Assembly: GCA_022009675.1 (NCBI GenBank)
Contig: CP091718.1
Location: 682,001-746,000 of the forward strand
DNA from: Oscillospiraceae bacterium
GTDB taxonomy: Bacteria; Bacillota; Clostridia; Oscillospirales; CAG-272
Length of the DNA: 64,000 nucleotides
Reading direction: 5' to 3'
Notes under the pieces: generated by a model
Seen by the model: only the letters and a program-made list of their open reading frames with translations
What the model was told of the DNA's origin: nothing
The model's database searches: none
In this document: positions 1 to 10,526 of the stretch, in pieces
Position numbering within the stretch: position 1 is the first letter of the stretch
Layout of the letters: each line of letters starts with the position of its first letter
Translations under genes and position numbers: made by a program

Positions 1-1270
1 CTGGAGCTGGAATCGCTCCCGACCGGCGGCTGGGGCTACGATCACTTCCCGCTTTCGGCGGCGTACTGCCGCGTGCTGGGGCGGGAATTTATCGGCATGA
101 CCGGAAAATTCCACACGACATGGGGCGAGTTCGGCGGCTACAAGCACCCGAACGCCCTGCGCTACGAGACGGGGCTGTCGCTGGCGATGGGCGGGGGCTG
201 CTCAATCGGGGATCAGCTGCATCCGCTGGGAATGTTTGACCCCGCCACCTATCGGCTGATCGGCTCGGCGTATGCCGAGGTCGAGCGGCGCGAGCCGTGG
301 TGCTTCGGTGCGCGCGCGGTCGCGGATATAGCGCTTTTCACCGCCTACACCGAGGAGAACCGGCATATCTGCCCCGACATCGGCGCCAACCGCATCCTGC
401 TGGAGGGCAAGTACCTGTACAATATCATCGACCGCGACTGTGATTTTTCCGCTTACAAGCTGATTGTGTTCCCCGACACGGTGCGCTTTGACGGCGACCT
501 TGCCGCGCGGGTGCGGGAGTACCTTGCGGGCGGCGGGCGTGTCCTGCTGTCCGGCGAGAGCGGGCGCATGACGGATTCCGATGCCTTCTTTGCCGATTTC
601 GGCGTGACGGATGACGGGGAGAACCCGCACGATTCCACGTATCTCTGCCCCACCTATGACATGAAGGGCAACGGGCGGGCGGCGTACCTGATGTACCGCC
701 GCGGGCGTTCCCTCCGCATCGGCGGCGGGGGTGCGCGTGCTGGCGGAGATGCAGGATTCCTACTTCAACCGCTCCTTCCGGCACTTCTGCTCGCATTTCT
801 ACACGCCCAACGATCCGGACAGCCACCGCCCCGGCTGTGTTCTGTCGGCGGACGGGCGTGTCGGCTGTATTGCCTGGTATGTGTTTGACGAGTACCGCGC
901 AAACGGGGCATATCACCAGAAGCAGATCGTGTGCGATATGCTGGACGCCCTGCTGGGCGATGCCAAAACGCTGGAGACCGACCTGCCGTCCAACGGCGTG
1001 ACCACGCTCCTGTATCAGGAAGCCGAACATCGCTACGTCCAGCATCTTCTGTACGCCGTGACCAAACAGCGCGGGCGCGCTGAGGTCATTGAGGACGCAA
1101 TCCCCCTGCGTGATGTCGCCGTCACGCTGCGCCTGCCCTGCGGCGTCACGCCGCGCCGTGTCATGCTCGTGCCGGACTGCACCGCGCTCCCCTTTACCTG
1201 CTCGGACGGCTGCCTCCGCTACACCGTCCCGGAATTCACCCTGCACGGCATGGTGGCAATCGAGGTGTGA
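1..1270 (+). CDS. GH42-like glycoside hydrolase, C-terminal part (5' end outside window; one frameshift)
   Basis: The gene enters from the left edge and is open in frame 1 from base 1. The segment around residues GMTGKFHTTWGEFGGYKH and AMGGGCSIGDQLHP resembles the barrel end of hypothetical glycosyl hydrolases of the GHL6/GH42-like type. It is followed by a ThuA/beta-galactosidase trimerisation-like domain (FPDTVRFDGDLAARVREYL, GGRVLLSGESG). The frame breaks at the GGG run at 703-705. Removing one G joins MYRRGVPSASAAG to VRVLAEMQDSYFNRSFRHF, and the protein then runs to a TGA at 1268-1270. It probably acts on a beta-linked oligosaccharide in the cytoplasm, but the catalytic residues lie upstream and the substrate cannot be told. 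It lies just upstream of an alpha-mannosidase in the same direction, which fits a glycan-degradation cluster. Confidence 0.75.
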
Positions 1271-1307
1271 CGGCAGAGAGACGGGGAAACGGGGAAACGG
1301 GGAAGTG

Positions 1308-1375
1308 AGGGAACGCCGGGGGACTCTTGAAAGAGTCCCCCGGACCCCTCAGAACTTTTTCCCGACATTATTTCA
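1308..1375 (+). repeat. Hairpin repeat of the CTTGAAAG family, possible terminator
   Basis: A near-perfect stem-loop occupies 1316-1343 (CCGGGGGACTCT / AGAGTCCCCCGG around TGAA). It is followed by CCCCTCAGAACTTTTTCCCG. The same architecture recurs at 18214, 18437, 35227, 37598 and 37721, always just downstream of a plus-strand gene, so it is both a dispersed repeat and a plausible Rho-independent terminator. The T run lies about 15 nt beyond the stem, which is not ideal for termination. Confidence 0.7.
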
Positions 1376-1523
1376 GGCTGAAACCAATGCCGCCCGGGGG
1401 CAGTCCCCGGCACAGTTTTTTGCGACGAATGCCGGATGTGATTCCGCCGATTCGCCGTGCGATAAACTTTCAGGGGTACCCATAAAAAAACAGGATCTGT
1501 GAAAACCGGAAAGGAGACACACT

Positions 1524-4054
1524 ATGAACAAAACGATGCATCTTATCAGCAATGCACACCTTGACCCCATCTGGCAATGGGAATGGGAGGAGGGCTGTGC
1601 CTCGGCAGTCGCCACCTTCCGGTGCGCGGCGCGTTTCTGCCGGGAGTTTGACAACTACATCTTCTGCCATAACGAAGCACTCATATACCGCTGGGTTGAG
1701 GAGTATGATCCCGCCCTGTTCCGGGAGATCCGGGAACTGGTGCGGCTGGGCAAGTGGCATATCATGGGCGGCTGGCACGTCCAGCCCGACTGCAATATGC
1801 CCAGCGGCGAGGCGTTCGTCCGCCAGATCACCGAGGGGCGGCGCTACTTCCGGGAGAAGTTCGGCGTCGAACCCACAACCGCCATCAACTTCGACCCGTT
1901 CGGTCATACGCGGGGACTGGTGCAGATACTTGCCGGCACGGGGTACGACAGCTATATATTCTGCCGCCCGCACGAGGGGCTCTGCCACCTGCCGGCTGAG
2001 ACGTTCCGCTGGGTCGGCTATGACGGCTCGTCTGTCATCGCGCAGCGCTCACAGACCGGGTACAGCACGGCGCTGGGGAATGCCATGAAAAAGATCCGCC
2101 CCACGACCGAGGCACTGACGGATGCCGCGCCGCTCGGCTTCTGCCTGTGGGGCGTGGGCAACCACGGCGGCGGTCCCTCGCGGGAGGATATCCGCGCCAT
2201 CAACGCCTTCATGGAGGAGGCAAAGGCGGAGGGCGTCACGGTGCTGCACTCCACGCCGGAGGCATACTTCGCGGACGTCCGGGCGGAAGCGGCGGCGGGG
2301 ACGCGCGTCCTGCCGGAGCATCACGGCGACCTGACCGCATGGGCGCAGGGCTGCTATACCAGCCAGGTGCTGATTAAGCAGAAGTACCGCCAGACCGAGA
2401 ACAGCCTGTTCTCCGCCGAAAAAGCGGTGTCCCATGCCGTGCTGCTGGGGCTGATGGAATACCCGGAGAAGGAGTTCGGCGAGGCACTGTACGACCTGCT
2501 GACCGTCCAGTTCCACGACGTCCTGCCCGGAACCTCCATCCAGCCCGCCGAGGAAGGCGCTATCCGGATGCTGGATCACGCGCTGGAGCTGCTCTCCCGC
2601 GTGCGGATGCGTGCCTTCATGGCACTTTCCGCCGGACAGGAGGAGGCGGCGCCGGGCGAGATTCCCGTGCTGGTCTACAACCCGCACCCGTGGCCTGTGG
2701 AAACCGACCTCACCTGCGAGTTCATGCTGGCGGATCAGAACTGGAGCGGCAGTTTCATGATGCCCGTTGCGTACCGCGGCAGGCAGAAGCTGCCGTCGCA
2801 GTGCGAGAAGGAGTATTCCAACCTGCCGCTGGACTGGCGCAAGCGCATCGTGTTCCGCGCAACGCTGGCGCCCATGTCCATGAACCGCTTTGACTGCAAG
2901 CTGATTGCGCTGGATAAGAAGCCGGTTCCGGATGCCGCTGCCTATGCGGCGGTCGGGGAGGACGGTACCGCGCGGTACTGCGCGTGACAACCCCGATCAT
3001 GACCGTTGACATCGGATGCACGACCGGACTGGTGGAGCGCTGGTGTGTCCGGGGGGTGGATTTCCTCGGCTCCGGCGCCTGCGCGCTGGACGTCATGCGC
3101 GATGCGAACGATTCGTGGGGTATGCTTTTCACGTCGTGGCATGACAGACTGGGCAGCTTCACGCTGCTGTCCGATGAGGAAGGCTCCCGCTTCTCGGATC
3201 TGGACACCGTGATCCCGTCCGTCCGCGTCATTGAGGACGGGGAGTTGCGGGTCGTGATCGAGGCGGTGTTCGGCTACGAAGGCTCCGGCGCAACGGTGCG
3301 CTACGCCATTTCCCGCGTCGCGCCGCAGATTGATCTGGACATCCGCATTGTCAATCAGACCAAGCGTCGCCTGATCAAGCTGCGTTTGCCGCAGGCGTTG
3401 CCCGATCCGGTTCCGGTTGTGGAGACCGCGTTCGGCGAGGAGCCGATGCACGGGGAGGGGCGCGAGGAGATCGGGCAGAAGTTCCTGACCGTCACGTCCT
3501 CCAACGGCGCGCGTCTGAGTGTGCTGAACCGCGGCATTTACGGTTCCTCCTTCCTGGACGGCTCCGTGTACCTGACACTGCTGCGTTCGCCGGGCTATAC
3601 TGCCCATCCCATTGAGGATCTGCAGGTCATGCCCACCGACCGGTACAGCGAGCATATGGAGCAGGGCGAGCGGCAATTCTCCCTGCGGTTGCTTGCCGGG
3701 GCGGTCAGTGACCGCGACACGGCGCGGCAGGCGCTTGCCTTCAACGAGGCGCCCATGGTACTGAATCTGTTCCCGTCCGGGCAGGAAGCGCAGTCGCCCG
3801 CGCCCGCCGAGATGCCGCTTCTGACGCTTTCGCCCGCGCCTGTCGTGCTGACTGCCTGCAAGCGGACGGAGGATGGGGCGGACACTCTGCTCCGCCTGTT
3901 CAATCCCACCGGGGAGTCGGTTTCCTGCACTGTCTGCTGCCCGCAGCTTGGCGTATCCGAGACGCTCGGCTTTGGTGCTTTCCAGGTGCGCACCTTCCGT
4001 GCCGGGGACGGCAGGCTGACCGAATGCCGCATGGATGAAGCGGAAAAAGACTGA
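1524..4054 (+). CDS. GH38 alpha-mannosidase (one frameshift)
   Basis: This is a retaining alpha-mannosidase that hydrolyses alpha-mannosyl linkages, probably in the cytoplasm since no signal peptide is seen. The zinc ligands of GH38 are visible: HLDPIW at residues 12-17 and a later FHDVLPGTS. The nucleophile region is NFDPFGHTRG. The reading frame stops at 2987 after RYCA, but adding one G near 2983-2985 joins it to VTTPIMTVDIG and the C-terminal beta-sandwich region. The reconstructed protein is about 843 residues, usual for bacterial GH38. The start ATG at 1524 follows AAAGGAGACACACT. It probably works with the preceding glycosidase on mannose-containing glycans. The family assignment is firm; the linkage specificity is unknown. 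Confidence 0.92.
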
Positions 4055-4079
4055 CGTATAAGCGTAACTGAATGGGGGG

Positions 4080-5195
4080 CTCCCTGCGGTTTTTGGCAGG
4101 GGGTTCTCTCTTTTGGGCGGTGTTGGTTCGCCCTGCCGCCCCGGCGTCCAAGGGGGTGTGGCGGTTTTGGCTGCCTGCCGACTCCGCCTTTAGCTTTTTT
4201 CCTGCCCCCTATCCCCCAACCCCTTCCCCAGTGGGGAAGGGGTGACAAGATTATTTCATGCAGGGGCTTCGCCCCTTGCATCCCCGAGGCTGAACCGCTT
4301 GCGGCACTTACAGTCCCAGCAAAAACAGATACCCGGCGGGGGGCGTACCTTTTTCTCGCCTGCTAACCCCGCCTTTGGTTTGCTTTTTCTGCCCCCTATC
4401 CCCCGACCCCCTTCCCGGCGGGAAGGGGAGATTTTAGTTTTTCTTATGCAGGGGCTTCGCCCCCTTGCATCCCCGGGGCTGAACCCATGGTTCGCCGCAA
4501 AACCGACAGGAATCGGTTCCCTGCGAGTGGTGCCGCCGTGCACCTGTATGGCAGGGTCTGTAAGTGCCGCAAGCGGTTCAGTGCAGGGGTGCCGGGGGCG
4601 AAGCCCCCGGCGAAATAAACTTTGAGTCTCCCCTTCCCCGCCGGGGAAGGGGGCTGAGGGGATGGGGGCAGCAAAAGTAAGCTAAAGGCAGGGTAGGCAG
4701 GCGACAAAAAGGCAAGCCGCCCCGCCGTGCACCTGTATGGCAGGGGTCTGTAAGTGCCGCAAGCGGTTCAGTGCAGAGTGCCGGGGGCGAAGCCCCCGGC
4801 GAAAATAAACTTTTGAGTCTCCCCCTTCCCCGCCGGGGGAAAGGGGGCTGGGAGGGATGGGGGCAGCAAAGTAAGCTAAAGGCAGGGGCAGCAGGCAGCA
4901 AAGAAGGCAAGCCCCCCGCCGTGCACCTGTATGGCAGGGTCTGTAAGTGCCGCAAGCGGTTCAGTGCAGGGGTGCCGGGGGCGAAGCCCCCGGCGAAATA
5001 AAGTAAAAATCTCCCCCTTCCCACTGGGAATGGGGCAGGGTCTATCCTTCCCCTTCGGGGAAGGGGGGGCAACAAAGCAAGCTAAAGGCAGGGGCAGCAG
5101 GCGACAAAGAAGGCAAGCCGCCCCGCCGGGTACTACAGCGGCAAGGTCAACCGGCACCGCAAGGGGCAAGCCCCGCCGGGTATATGGTTCGCTCA
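4080..5195. repeat. Repeat island A: mosaic of GC-rich palindromic intergenic repeats
   Basis: About 1.1 kb without a credible gene. It is built of recurring blocks: GGGGCTTCGCCCC hairpins (4262, 4451), GGGGGCGAAGCCCCC hairpins, CTTCCCC...GGGGAAGG palindromes, and a pyrimidine-rich stretch ending in TTTGCTTTTTCTGCCCCC. The same blocks, in different order and orientation, make up islands at about 18720, 27480 and 32480. Open frames in it are only GC-driven. Confidence 0.8.
4538..5118. repeat. Three tandem copies of a ~190-bp unit within island A
   Basis: Units begin with GTGCACCTGTATGGCAG at 4538, 4727 and 4921, giving periods of 189 and 194 bp. Each contains a CTGTAAGTGCCGCAAGCGG segment, a GGGGGCGAAGCCCCC hairpin, a CTTCCCC/GGGGAAG palindrome and a GGCAGCAAAG-type tail. 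The differences between copies are mostly homopolymer lengths. Confidence 0.85.
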
Positions 5196-5202
5196 AGCGT
5201 GC

Positions 5203-5244
5203 AAAAGCCCCGGCGCCTGCATAAATGCAGGCGCCGGGGCTTTT
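5203..5244. terminator. Bidirectional Rho-independent terminator
   Basis: A perfect 19-bp stem with a 4-nt loop (AAAAGCCCCGGCGCCTGCA, TAAA, then its complement) flanked by A and T runs on both sides. It lies between the plus-strand glycosidase region and the minus-strand gene that ends at 5265, and would stop transcription from both. Confidence 0.9.
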
Positions 5245-5264
5245 ATGGAGGCAGTAAAAGCCTC

Positions 5265-6223
5265 TTACTTCATGGTAACGGCGCCGTCGGCGATATTGTA
5301 CACGCCGGGGCAGTTGACAAGATTGCCGCAGGAAACAGTCAGACGGGCGGTCGCCTCAACGGTCACACTCTTGGGCGCCTGAAGCGCGTCATCCGAGCAG
5401 GTGATATCAATGACCGCGTCCTCGGAAATCAGGATATAACCCTTGCCCTCCTTGATCTCCTCATCGGACTTGATGGCGTCCTCGCCGCCGGAAAGCACCA
5501 GCTTGCCGCCTGTGACCGTCACGCTGTTGTTGCCCTTCAGAATGTTGTTGGGCGCGCTGACGGTGATCTGACCGTTGGAAATCTCCAGATCATTCTTGCA
5601 GCCGATACCGTTGTTGTAGTTGCCCTCGACAATCAGGGAACCCTTGCCCTTGATCTTGAGGTCACAGCCCGCGTACAGGCAGGCGTTGGGCTTGGTTTCG
5701 GTCGGATCGGAGAAAACATAGGTCTTGGCATCGGTCAGGCGGTTGACGGAGCCGTCCGCCAGCTCAATCACGCACTTGTCCGCACTCACCAGGTAAATCG
5801 GCGCACTGGTGGAGGAGGAAGCCGTGAAATTCCGGAATATCAGCGTGACGCGCTCGGTCTTTGCCACGCGGACACGCAGCTGCCCGTTGCTCAGGTCGCC
5901 GGTCAGCTCATAGGTGCCGGGCTTGACGATGACAAATGCGCCGTCCTCGGTGACGACAGTGCCCTCCGGCGCGCCGCTCAGCGTCTGCCCGCTGAAGGTC
6001 AGCTGGATCGTCTGCTGGGCAGGCGTCGTGCTGCCGCCCGTTTCGCCCGCAGTCTCCGAACCGGTCGGGGTTTCCCCCGTCGCCGGATCCGCTGCGGTCG
6101 CGCCGGTGCCGGACACCTCGGTGGCACTGCCCGACGAATCCGCCGGAGCCTCCTCACAGCCGCTCAATCCCAGCGCCAGCACCAATGCTGCCGCAGACAC
6201 GGCAAAAAAATCCATTTCTTCAT
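5265..6223 (-). CDS. Carbohydrate-binding (Cthe_2159-like) lipoprotein (frameshift in signal peptide)
   Basis: The mature part matches the carbohydrate-binding domain of Cthe_2159-type proteins (PF14262). It shows parallel-beta-helix-like repeats such as CDLKIKGKGSLIVEGNYNNG and DLEISNGQITVSAPNNILKG, then an SGGEDAIKSDE stretch. Family members bind acidic polysaccharides, some with calcium. The start is ATG at 6223 (MKKWIF). A T7 run at 6204-6210 (minus strand) puts the signal peptide out of frame; one more T gives MKKWIFFAVSAAALVLALGL and the lipobox LSGC. A Thr/Ser/Gly-rich linker of about 50 residues follows, so the protein is probably tethered to the outer membrane face. The gene is last in its direction before a terminator. 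Confidence 0.85.
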
Positions 6224-6446
6224 TATTGTGACCATTCCTTTCTCACAACGCGGAGGTTTTGGGCGGTTCCGGCTTGCCGGAGCGACAGCCGCCCCGGCTG
6301 CCAAGGCGCAAAACTTCCTGCCTGAAAATGACTTTTCAGACGTGGTTTTTCCCCCTCTGTTCCGCTGCTCCGCACGGGCGGCGGTTTCTCTCACAGCACG
6401 CCGGACCTTCGTCTTTCAAGGTTCGACGCGATTCCCGGAGAAGCAC

Positions 6447-7568
6447 TTACGGCGTTGTCTGGCTGTCGGATACGGACGCGGGCACGGTCGCCGGCTCAGT
6501 GGCGGACTGCGCGTTGTCGGTATAGATAGGCTGGTTCGCCACGACCGACCGGTCGATCGTCACGACCACGCCACCCTCGTTGGTTCCGGACACGGTATAG
6601 TTGTAGTTGGTGGGGCAGCTGATGCTGCCATCCCCTGCAACGGCACAGTAGTAGACCTCATAGGTCTTGCCGTCCAGCGCCTGGATCGACAGTCTGTCCT
6701 TGCTGGTGTAGGTGCGCAGAAGCACCAGATACTCCTCCAGGCACAGGTTGTTCGCCTTCATGTAGGTGGCATGCGGCACGCCGACGTAGCGGTAGTACTC
6801 GGTGTACTCGGCAACGCCCGTCTTCTCTGCCTTATCGGCGGGGTAACGGACGACAAAGCCGTAGCGGGCGGCGTTCTGCTCCAGCCACGCCATAACCGTT
6901 GCGTTGGATGCCAGCTTCTGGCTCTGCCCCTCATCGGTATAGATCAGAAGGTCACAGCCCATGCCGGTCTTGTAGTCCTCCGCATTGGTACGAAGCGAGC
7001 GCGCCACGTTGGAATCCTTTGCCTCCGCGGCGGTCACGTACGCAAGCCGCACGGTGACATCGTCACAGCCGGTCGTGCCGGCGCAGGCGGTCAGCATATT
7101 GTCCATCGCGGCAAAAGGCTTCCTTATTCATCATGGCAGTCATGCCGCTGAGCTTGTAGGGCTTGGCGCCGGAATGCATCTTGCTGCGGTAATCGTACAT
7201 ATCCACGAGCGACGGGTCGCTGTCGTTCGTTGCAAAGCTGTTGAGCTTATTGGACAGCGCCAGCGCGCCCTTCTGCGCATCGGCAGCCGTCACGGACAGA
7301 TTGCCGAACGTGACCTTGTCCTTAGCCACCGTGCCGCCGGGACCCGGAGTATCGAAGCCCGAGCAATTATGCACCAGCACGCCGATAGCCAGAATCACCC
7401 CCAAGCAGCAGAATCAAAGCGAGAAGCCCCCATGCCCCGACGTTTACAATTTTTGCCCTTCTCTTTCTGTGAAAGCCCTCCCGACCTGCGTGCGTAGGAA
7501 CCTGCTCCGTCCGACGGATAGTCTCCTCGCGCGTTGCGGCGGTCATAAGAATCCCGGTTTGCAGCCAT
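6447..7568 (-). CDS. Membrane-anchored VanY-like (M15B) protein lacking the zinc histidines (three frameshifts)
   Basis: The start ATG at 7568 follows GGAGGTACCAGTC. The N-terminus is a charged cytoplasmic segment, then one membrane helix (GAWGLLALILLLGVILAIGV), then an extracytoplasmic domain. The C-terminal part has the D-alanyl-D-alanine carboxypeptidase fold signature (NAARYGFVVRYPADKAEKTG, RYVGVPHATYM, NLCLEEYL). In active VanY-type enzymes the zinc is held by SxHxxGxAxD and WHxRY. Here the corresponding segments read EDYKTGMGCD and EYYRY, so both His positions are Tyr and only the Asp remains. A non-catalytic, possibly peptidoglycan-sensing role is inferred. Frameshifts: extra T at 7450-7454, extra C at 7398-7402 and extra A at 7113-7116 (plus-strand view). 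Confidence 0.8.
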
Positions 7569-7646
7569 GACTGGTACCTCCTGCTTGTTTTTTCTGTTTC
7601 TCCGGGAAGCCCGCATACCGGAATTCCCGGAGAGGATATCCTTTCC

Positions 7647-9765
7647 TTACTGTGCGTCCTTGATGGAGAAGTCCATGCGACCCTTCTTGTCCAGACCCAT
7701 GTACTTGACGCGGACGGTCTGCCCGACCTCAATGCCGGCATCCTCCACGCGCTCCAGGCGGCGGTTGGCAATCTTGGAGATGTGAACCATGCCTTCCTTG
7801 CCGGGTGCATACTCGACGAAGCAGCCGAACTCCTTGATGCCCGTCACCTTACCGGTATAGATCTCGCCGACCTCCGGCTCGAACACGATAGCGGAAATCG
7901 CCGCGTGGGCTGCCTCCGCCTGCTCCCCGTTGACGGCGGCGATGTGGATGGTTCCGTCATCGTCGATGTCGATCTTGGCGCCGGTGTCAGCCACGATCTT
8001 CTGGATGGTGGCACCGCCCTTGCCGATGACCTCCCGGATCTTGTCCGGGTCGATCTTCATGGTGGTCATCTTGGGCGCGTAGCGGGACACCTCGGGACGC
8101 GGCTGGGCGATCGCCTTCAGGATGACGTTGTCGATGATATAATCGCGTCCGGCGTGTGTCTGTGCCAGCGCCTGCCGGATAATCTCGGGAGTCAGACCGT
8201 CGATCTTCAGATCCATCTGGATCGACGTAATGCCCTTATGCGTACCGGCGACCTTGAAGTCCATGTCGCCGTAGAAGTCCTCCAGCCCCTGGATATCAAT
8301 CATGGTATCCCACGAGCCGTCCTCGGCAGTGATAAGACCGCAGGAAATACCGGCAACGGGCGCCTTGATCGGCACGCCGGCATCCATCAGCGCCAGCGTG
8401 GATCCGCAGACCGAGCCCTGCGACGTGGAGCCGTTGGAGGACACGACGTCGGACACCAGCCGGATGGCGTAGGGGAACTCCTCCTCGGAGGGCAGAACCG
8501 GCACAAGGGAGCGCTCAGCCAGCGCACCGTGACCGATCTCGCGGCGTCCGGGCGACCGGGCAGCCTTTGCCTCGCCGGTGGAGAAGCCGGGCATATTGTA
8601 GTGGTGCATATAGCGTTTGCTGGTCTCGCTGTCGATACCGTCCAGCATTTGTGCCTCGCCCAGCGTGCCCAGCGTGGCAGCCGTCAGCACCTGCGTCTGA
8701 CCGCGGGTGAAGAGCCCGGAGCCGTGTACGCGGGGCAGGACGCCCACCTCGGCGGCAAGCGGGCGGATCTGATTCATGGCGCGTCCGTCCACGCGCTTCT
8801 TATCGACCAGCAGCCAGCGGCGGACGATCTTCTTCTGAATCTTGTAGATCAGCTCCTCCATCTGCGCGGGCAGGTCGGGGTACTCCCCGGAGAACTTCTC
8901 CAGAATGGCATCCTTGACCGGCACCATGCGTGCATCCCGGACATTCTTGTCGTCGGTATCCAGCGCCGCCATGACGTCCTGCTCGCAGGAGGCAAACACC
9001 TTGTCGAACATATCATGATCCAGCTCGCCGGAGGGATAGGAGAACTTGGGCTTGCCGATCTCGGCAACGATGCCGTTGATGAAGCCCAGCACTCCCTTGA
9101 TTTCCTCGTGCGCCGCCATGATTGCCTGGTACATGGTATCGTCGTCCACCTCGCGGGCGCCCGCCTCGATCATGACCACCTTGTTCATGGACGCGGCGAC
9201 CGTCAGCTCCAGGTCAGAGACCTTGCGCTGTGCCTCGGTGGGGTTGACCACCAGCTCGCCGTCCACAAGGCCCATGAACACGCCCGCGATGGGACCGTTC
9301 CACGGAATATCCGAAATGGACAGGGCGACCGACGCGCCGATCATGGCAGTGATCTCGGGCGAGCAGTCCAGATCGACCGACATGACGATCAGCGACAGGG
9401 CGATATCATTGCGCAGATCCCTTGGGGAACAGGGGACGGATGGGGCGGTCGATGACGCGGCTGGTCAGGATCGCCTTCTCGGAAGGTCTGCCCTCGCGCT
9501 TGAGGTACCCGCCGGGGATCTTGCCTGCGGCGTACATCCGCTCGTCGAAATCTACCGACAGGGGCAGGAAATCAATGCCGTCGCGGGGCTTCTCGGACGC
9601 GGTCGCGCAGCACAGCACGGCGGTGTCGCCGTAGCGGCACAGGCAGGAGCCGTTGGCGAGCCCCGCCATCTTGCCGGTCTCGATGACCAGCGGGCGTCCC
9701 GCAAGCATATAGGAATACTTGCGGTAGTTCTTGAACTCCATCTCGGAGCTTGTGATGTTGTACAT
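7647..9765 (-). CDS. pnp: Polynucleotide phosphorylase (one frameshift)
   Basis: PNPase degrades RNA phosphorolytically from the 3' end and is part of the RNA-decay machinery. The order of domains is RNase PH 1 (AGRPLVIETGKMAGLANGS), the alpha-helical linker, RNase PH 2 (RGQTQVLTAATLGT), a KH domain with its GxxG loop (VIGKGGATIQ) and a C-terminal S1 domain (GEIYTGKVTGIKEFGCFVEY). Length is about 706 residues, as expected. The ATG at 9765 has a GGAGG at 9777-9781 (minus strand). The frame breaks at the CCC at 9419-9421; one base fewer restores RPLFPKDLRNDIALSLIV. It lies downstream of rpsO, the classic arrangement, with a large hairpin between them. Confidence 0.97.
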
Positions 9766-9822
9766 CTGCTTTTTTTCCTCCACTTTTTTTCTTTATATAC
9801 GGTGTTCCGCGGAGGTTTAGCA

Positions 9823-9883
9823 CTTACCGGCGGGTCGGAAGCAGGCGTCAGGGACGCAGGCGAGCCTCCGACCCGCCGGTAAG
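9823..9883 (-). promoter_or_regulatory. rpsO-pnp intergenic hairpin
   Basis: A perfect 17-bp inverted repeat (9823-9839 with 9867-9883) encloses a 27-nt loop, which can itself form a GCGTC/GACGC hairpin. It lies between rpsO and pnp. In Escherichia coli the same interval carries the rpsO terminator and the RNase III site used for pnp autoregulation. A similar processing or attenuation role here is inferred from position and structure only. The rest of 9766-10069 shows no gene. Confidence 0.65.
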
Positions 9884-10069
9884 AACTAATCCGGCGCGGA
9901 ACGGGGAAACAGAACCGATGATAGCTGATACCGGGGCGAGCCGCGGTATGCCGTGCGGCGAACCTTCCTGGCAATCCCGCAGGGCACAGCGGAAGCCCCG
10001 GCGGCATTGCCTCAGGAAAAACGCAGGGGAGTGCGGGGCGGCAGGAACCGCTCCGCACTCCTTCTGCAA

Positions 10070-10333
10070 TCACTTTCTCAGGTTCAGCTTGGCGATGATG
10101 GCGCGGTACCGCTCGATGTCCACCTGCTGGAGGTAGCCGAGGAGGTTGCGCCGATGTCCTACCATCTTCAGAAGTCCCCGGCGGCTGTGGTGATCCTTCA
10201 TGTTGGATCTCAGATGCTCGGTCAGGGCGTTGATGCGGTAGGTCAGGATAGCGATCTGGACTTCAGGCGAGCCGGTGTCACCCTCATGGATGGCGTACTG
10301 CGCGATGATAGCCTGCTTTTCTGCTACGGTCAT
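10070..10333 (-). CDS. rpsO: 30S ribosomal protein S15
   Basis: An 87-residue intact protein with the S15 signature (GDTGSPEVQIAILTYRINAL, LRSNMKDHHSRRGLLKMVG, RRNLLGYL). It binds 16S rRNA early in assembly of the small-subunit platform and forms the B4 bridge. The ATG at 10333 follows GAAAGGTGAATTACC. A near-consensus promoter lies just upstream. It is co-oriented with pnp, 304 bp upstream of it, separated by the hairpin. Confidence 0.98.
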   Translation of the reverse strand: MTVAEKQAIIAQYAIHEGDTGSPEVQIAILTYRINALTEHLRSNMKDHHSRRGLLKMVGHRRNLLGYLQQVDIERYRAIIAKLNLRK

Positions 10334-10441
10334 GGTAATTCACCTTTCTCTTTCATAATATCCGGCATCGGCACAGCAACCGGCTGGTGAAGTCCCGCGT
10401 TGCGGGTTTACCCGGTAACCGTGCGAATGTCATGCGAGGTT

Positions 10442-10470
10442 ATTATAGCATAGGTGGGCTTTTTTGTAAA
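10442..10470 (-). promoter_or_regulatory. Sigma-A promoter of rpsO
   Basis: On the minus strand TTTACA (10465-10470) and TATAAT (10442-10447) are separated by exactly 17 bp. It lies about 110 bp upstream of the rpsO start and would drive rpsO and probably pnp. Confidence 0.8.
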
Positions 10471-10526
10471 GGGGAGGGCTAAATTTTACAGTTTGTTAAC
10501 AAGTGTGCCCCGGCGGGACGGGATGC

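Noticed and set aside
4538..5118. Tandem units in island A as a CRISPR array
   Set aside because: Units are about 190 bp with no short repeat-spacer alternation, and no cas gene is near.
5184..7151. Plus-strand open frame of 655 codons across the carbohydrate-binding and VanY-like genes
   Set aside because: It spans two minus-strand genes and their gap, with shadow composition and no initiation site.
9400..9425. Programmed ribosomal frameshift in pnp
   Set aside because: There is no slippery heptamer of the usual kind, and the same one-base errors occur throughout the window.
7782..9455. Long plus-strand open frame opposite pnp (557 codons)
   Set aside because: It is the antisense shadow of pnp in GC-rich DNA. 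Its product is low-complexity and rich in Gly, Asp, His and Arg, and it has no ribosome binding site.
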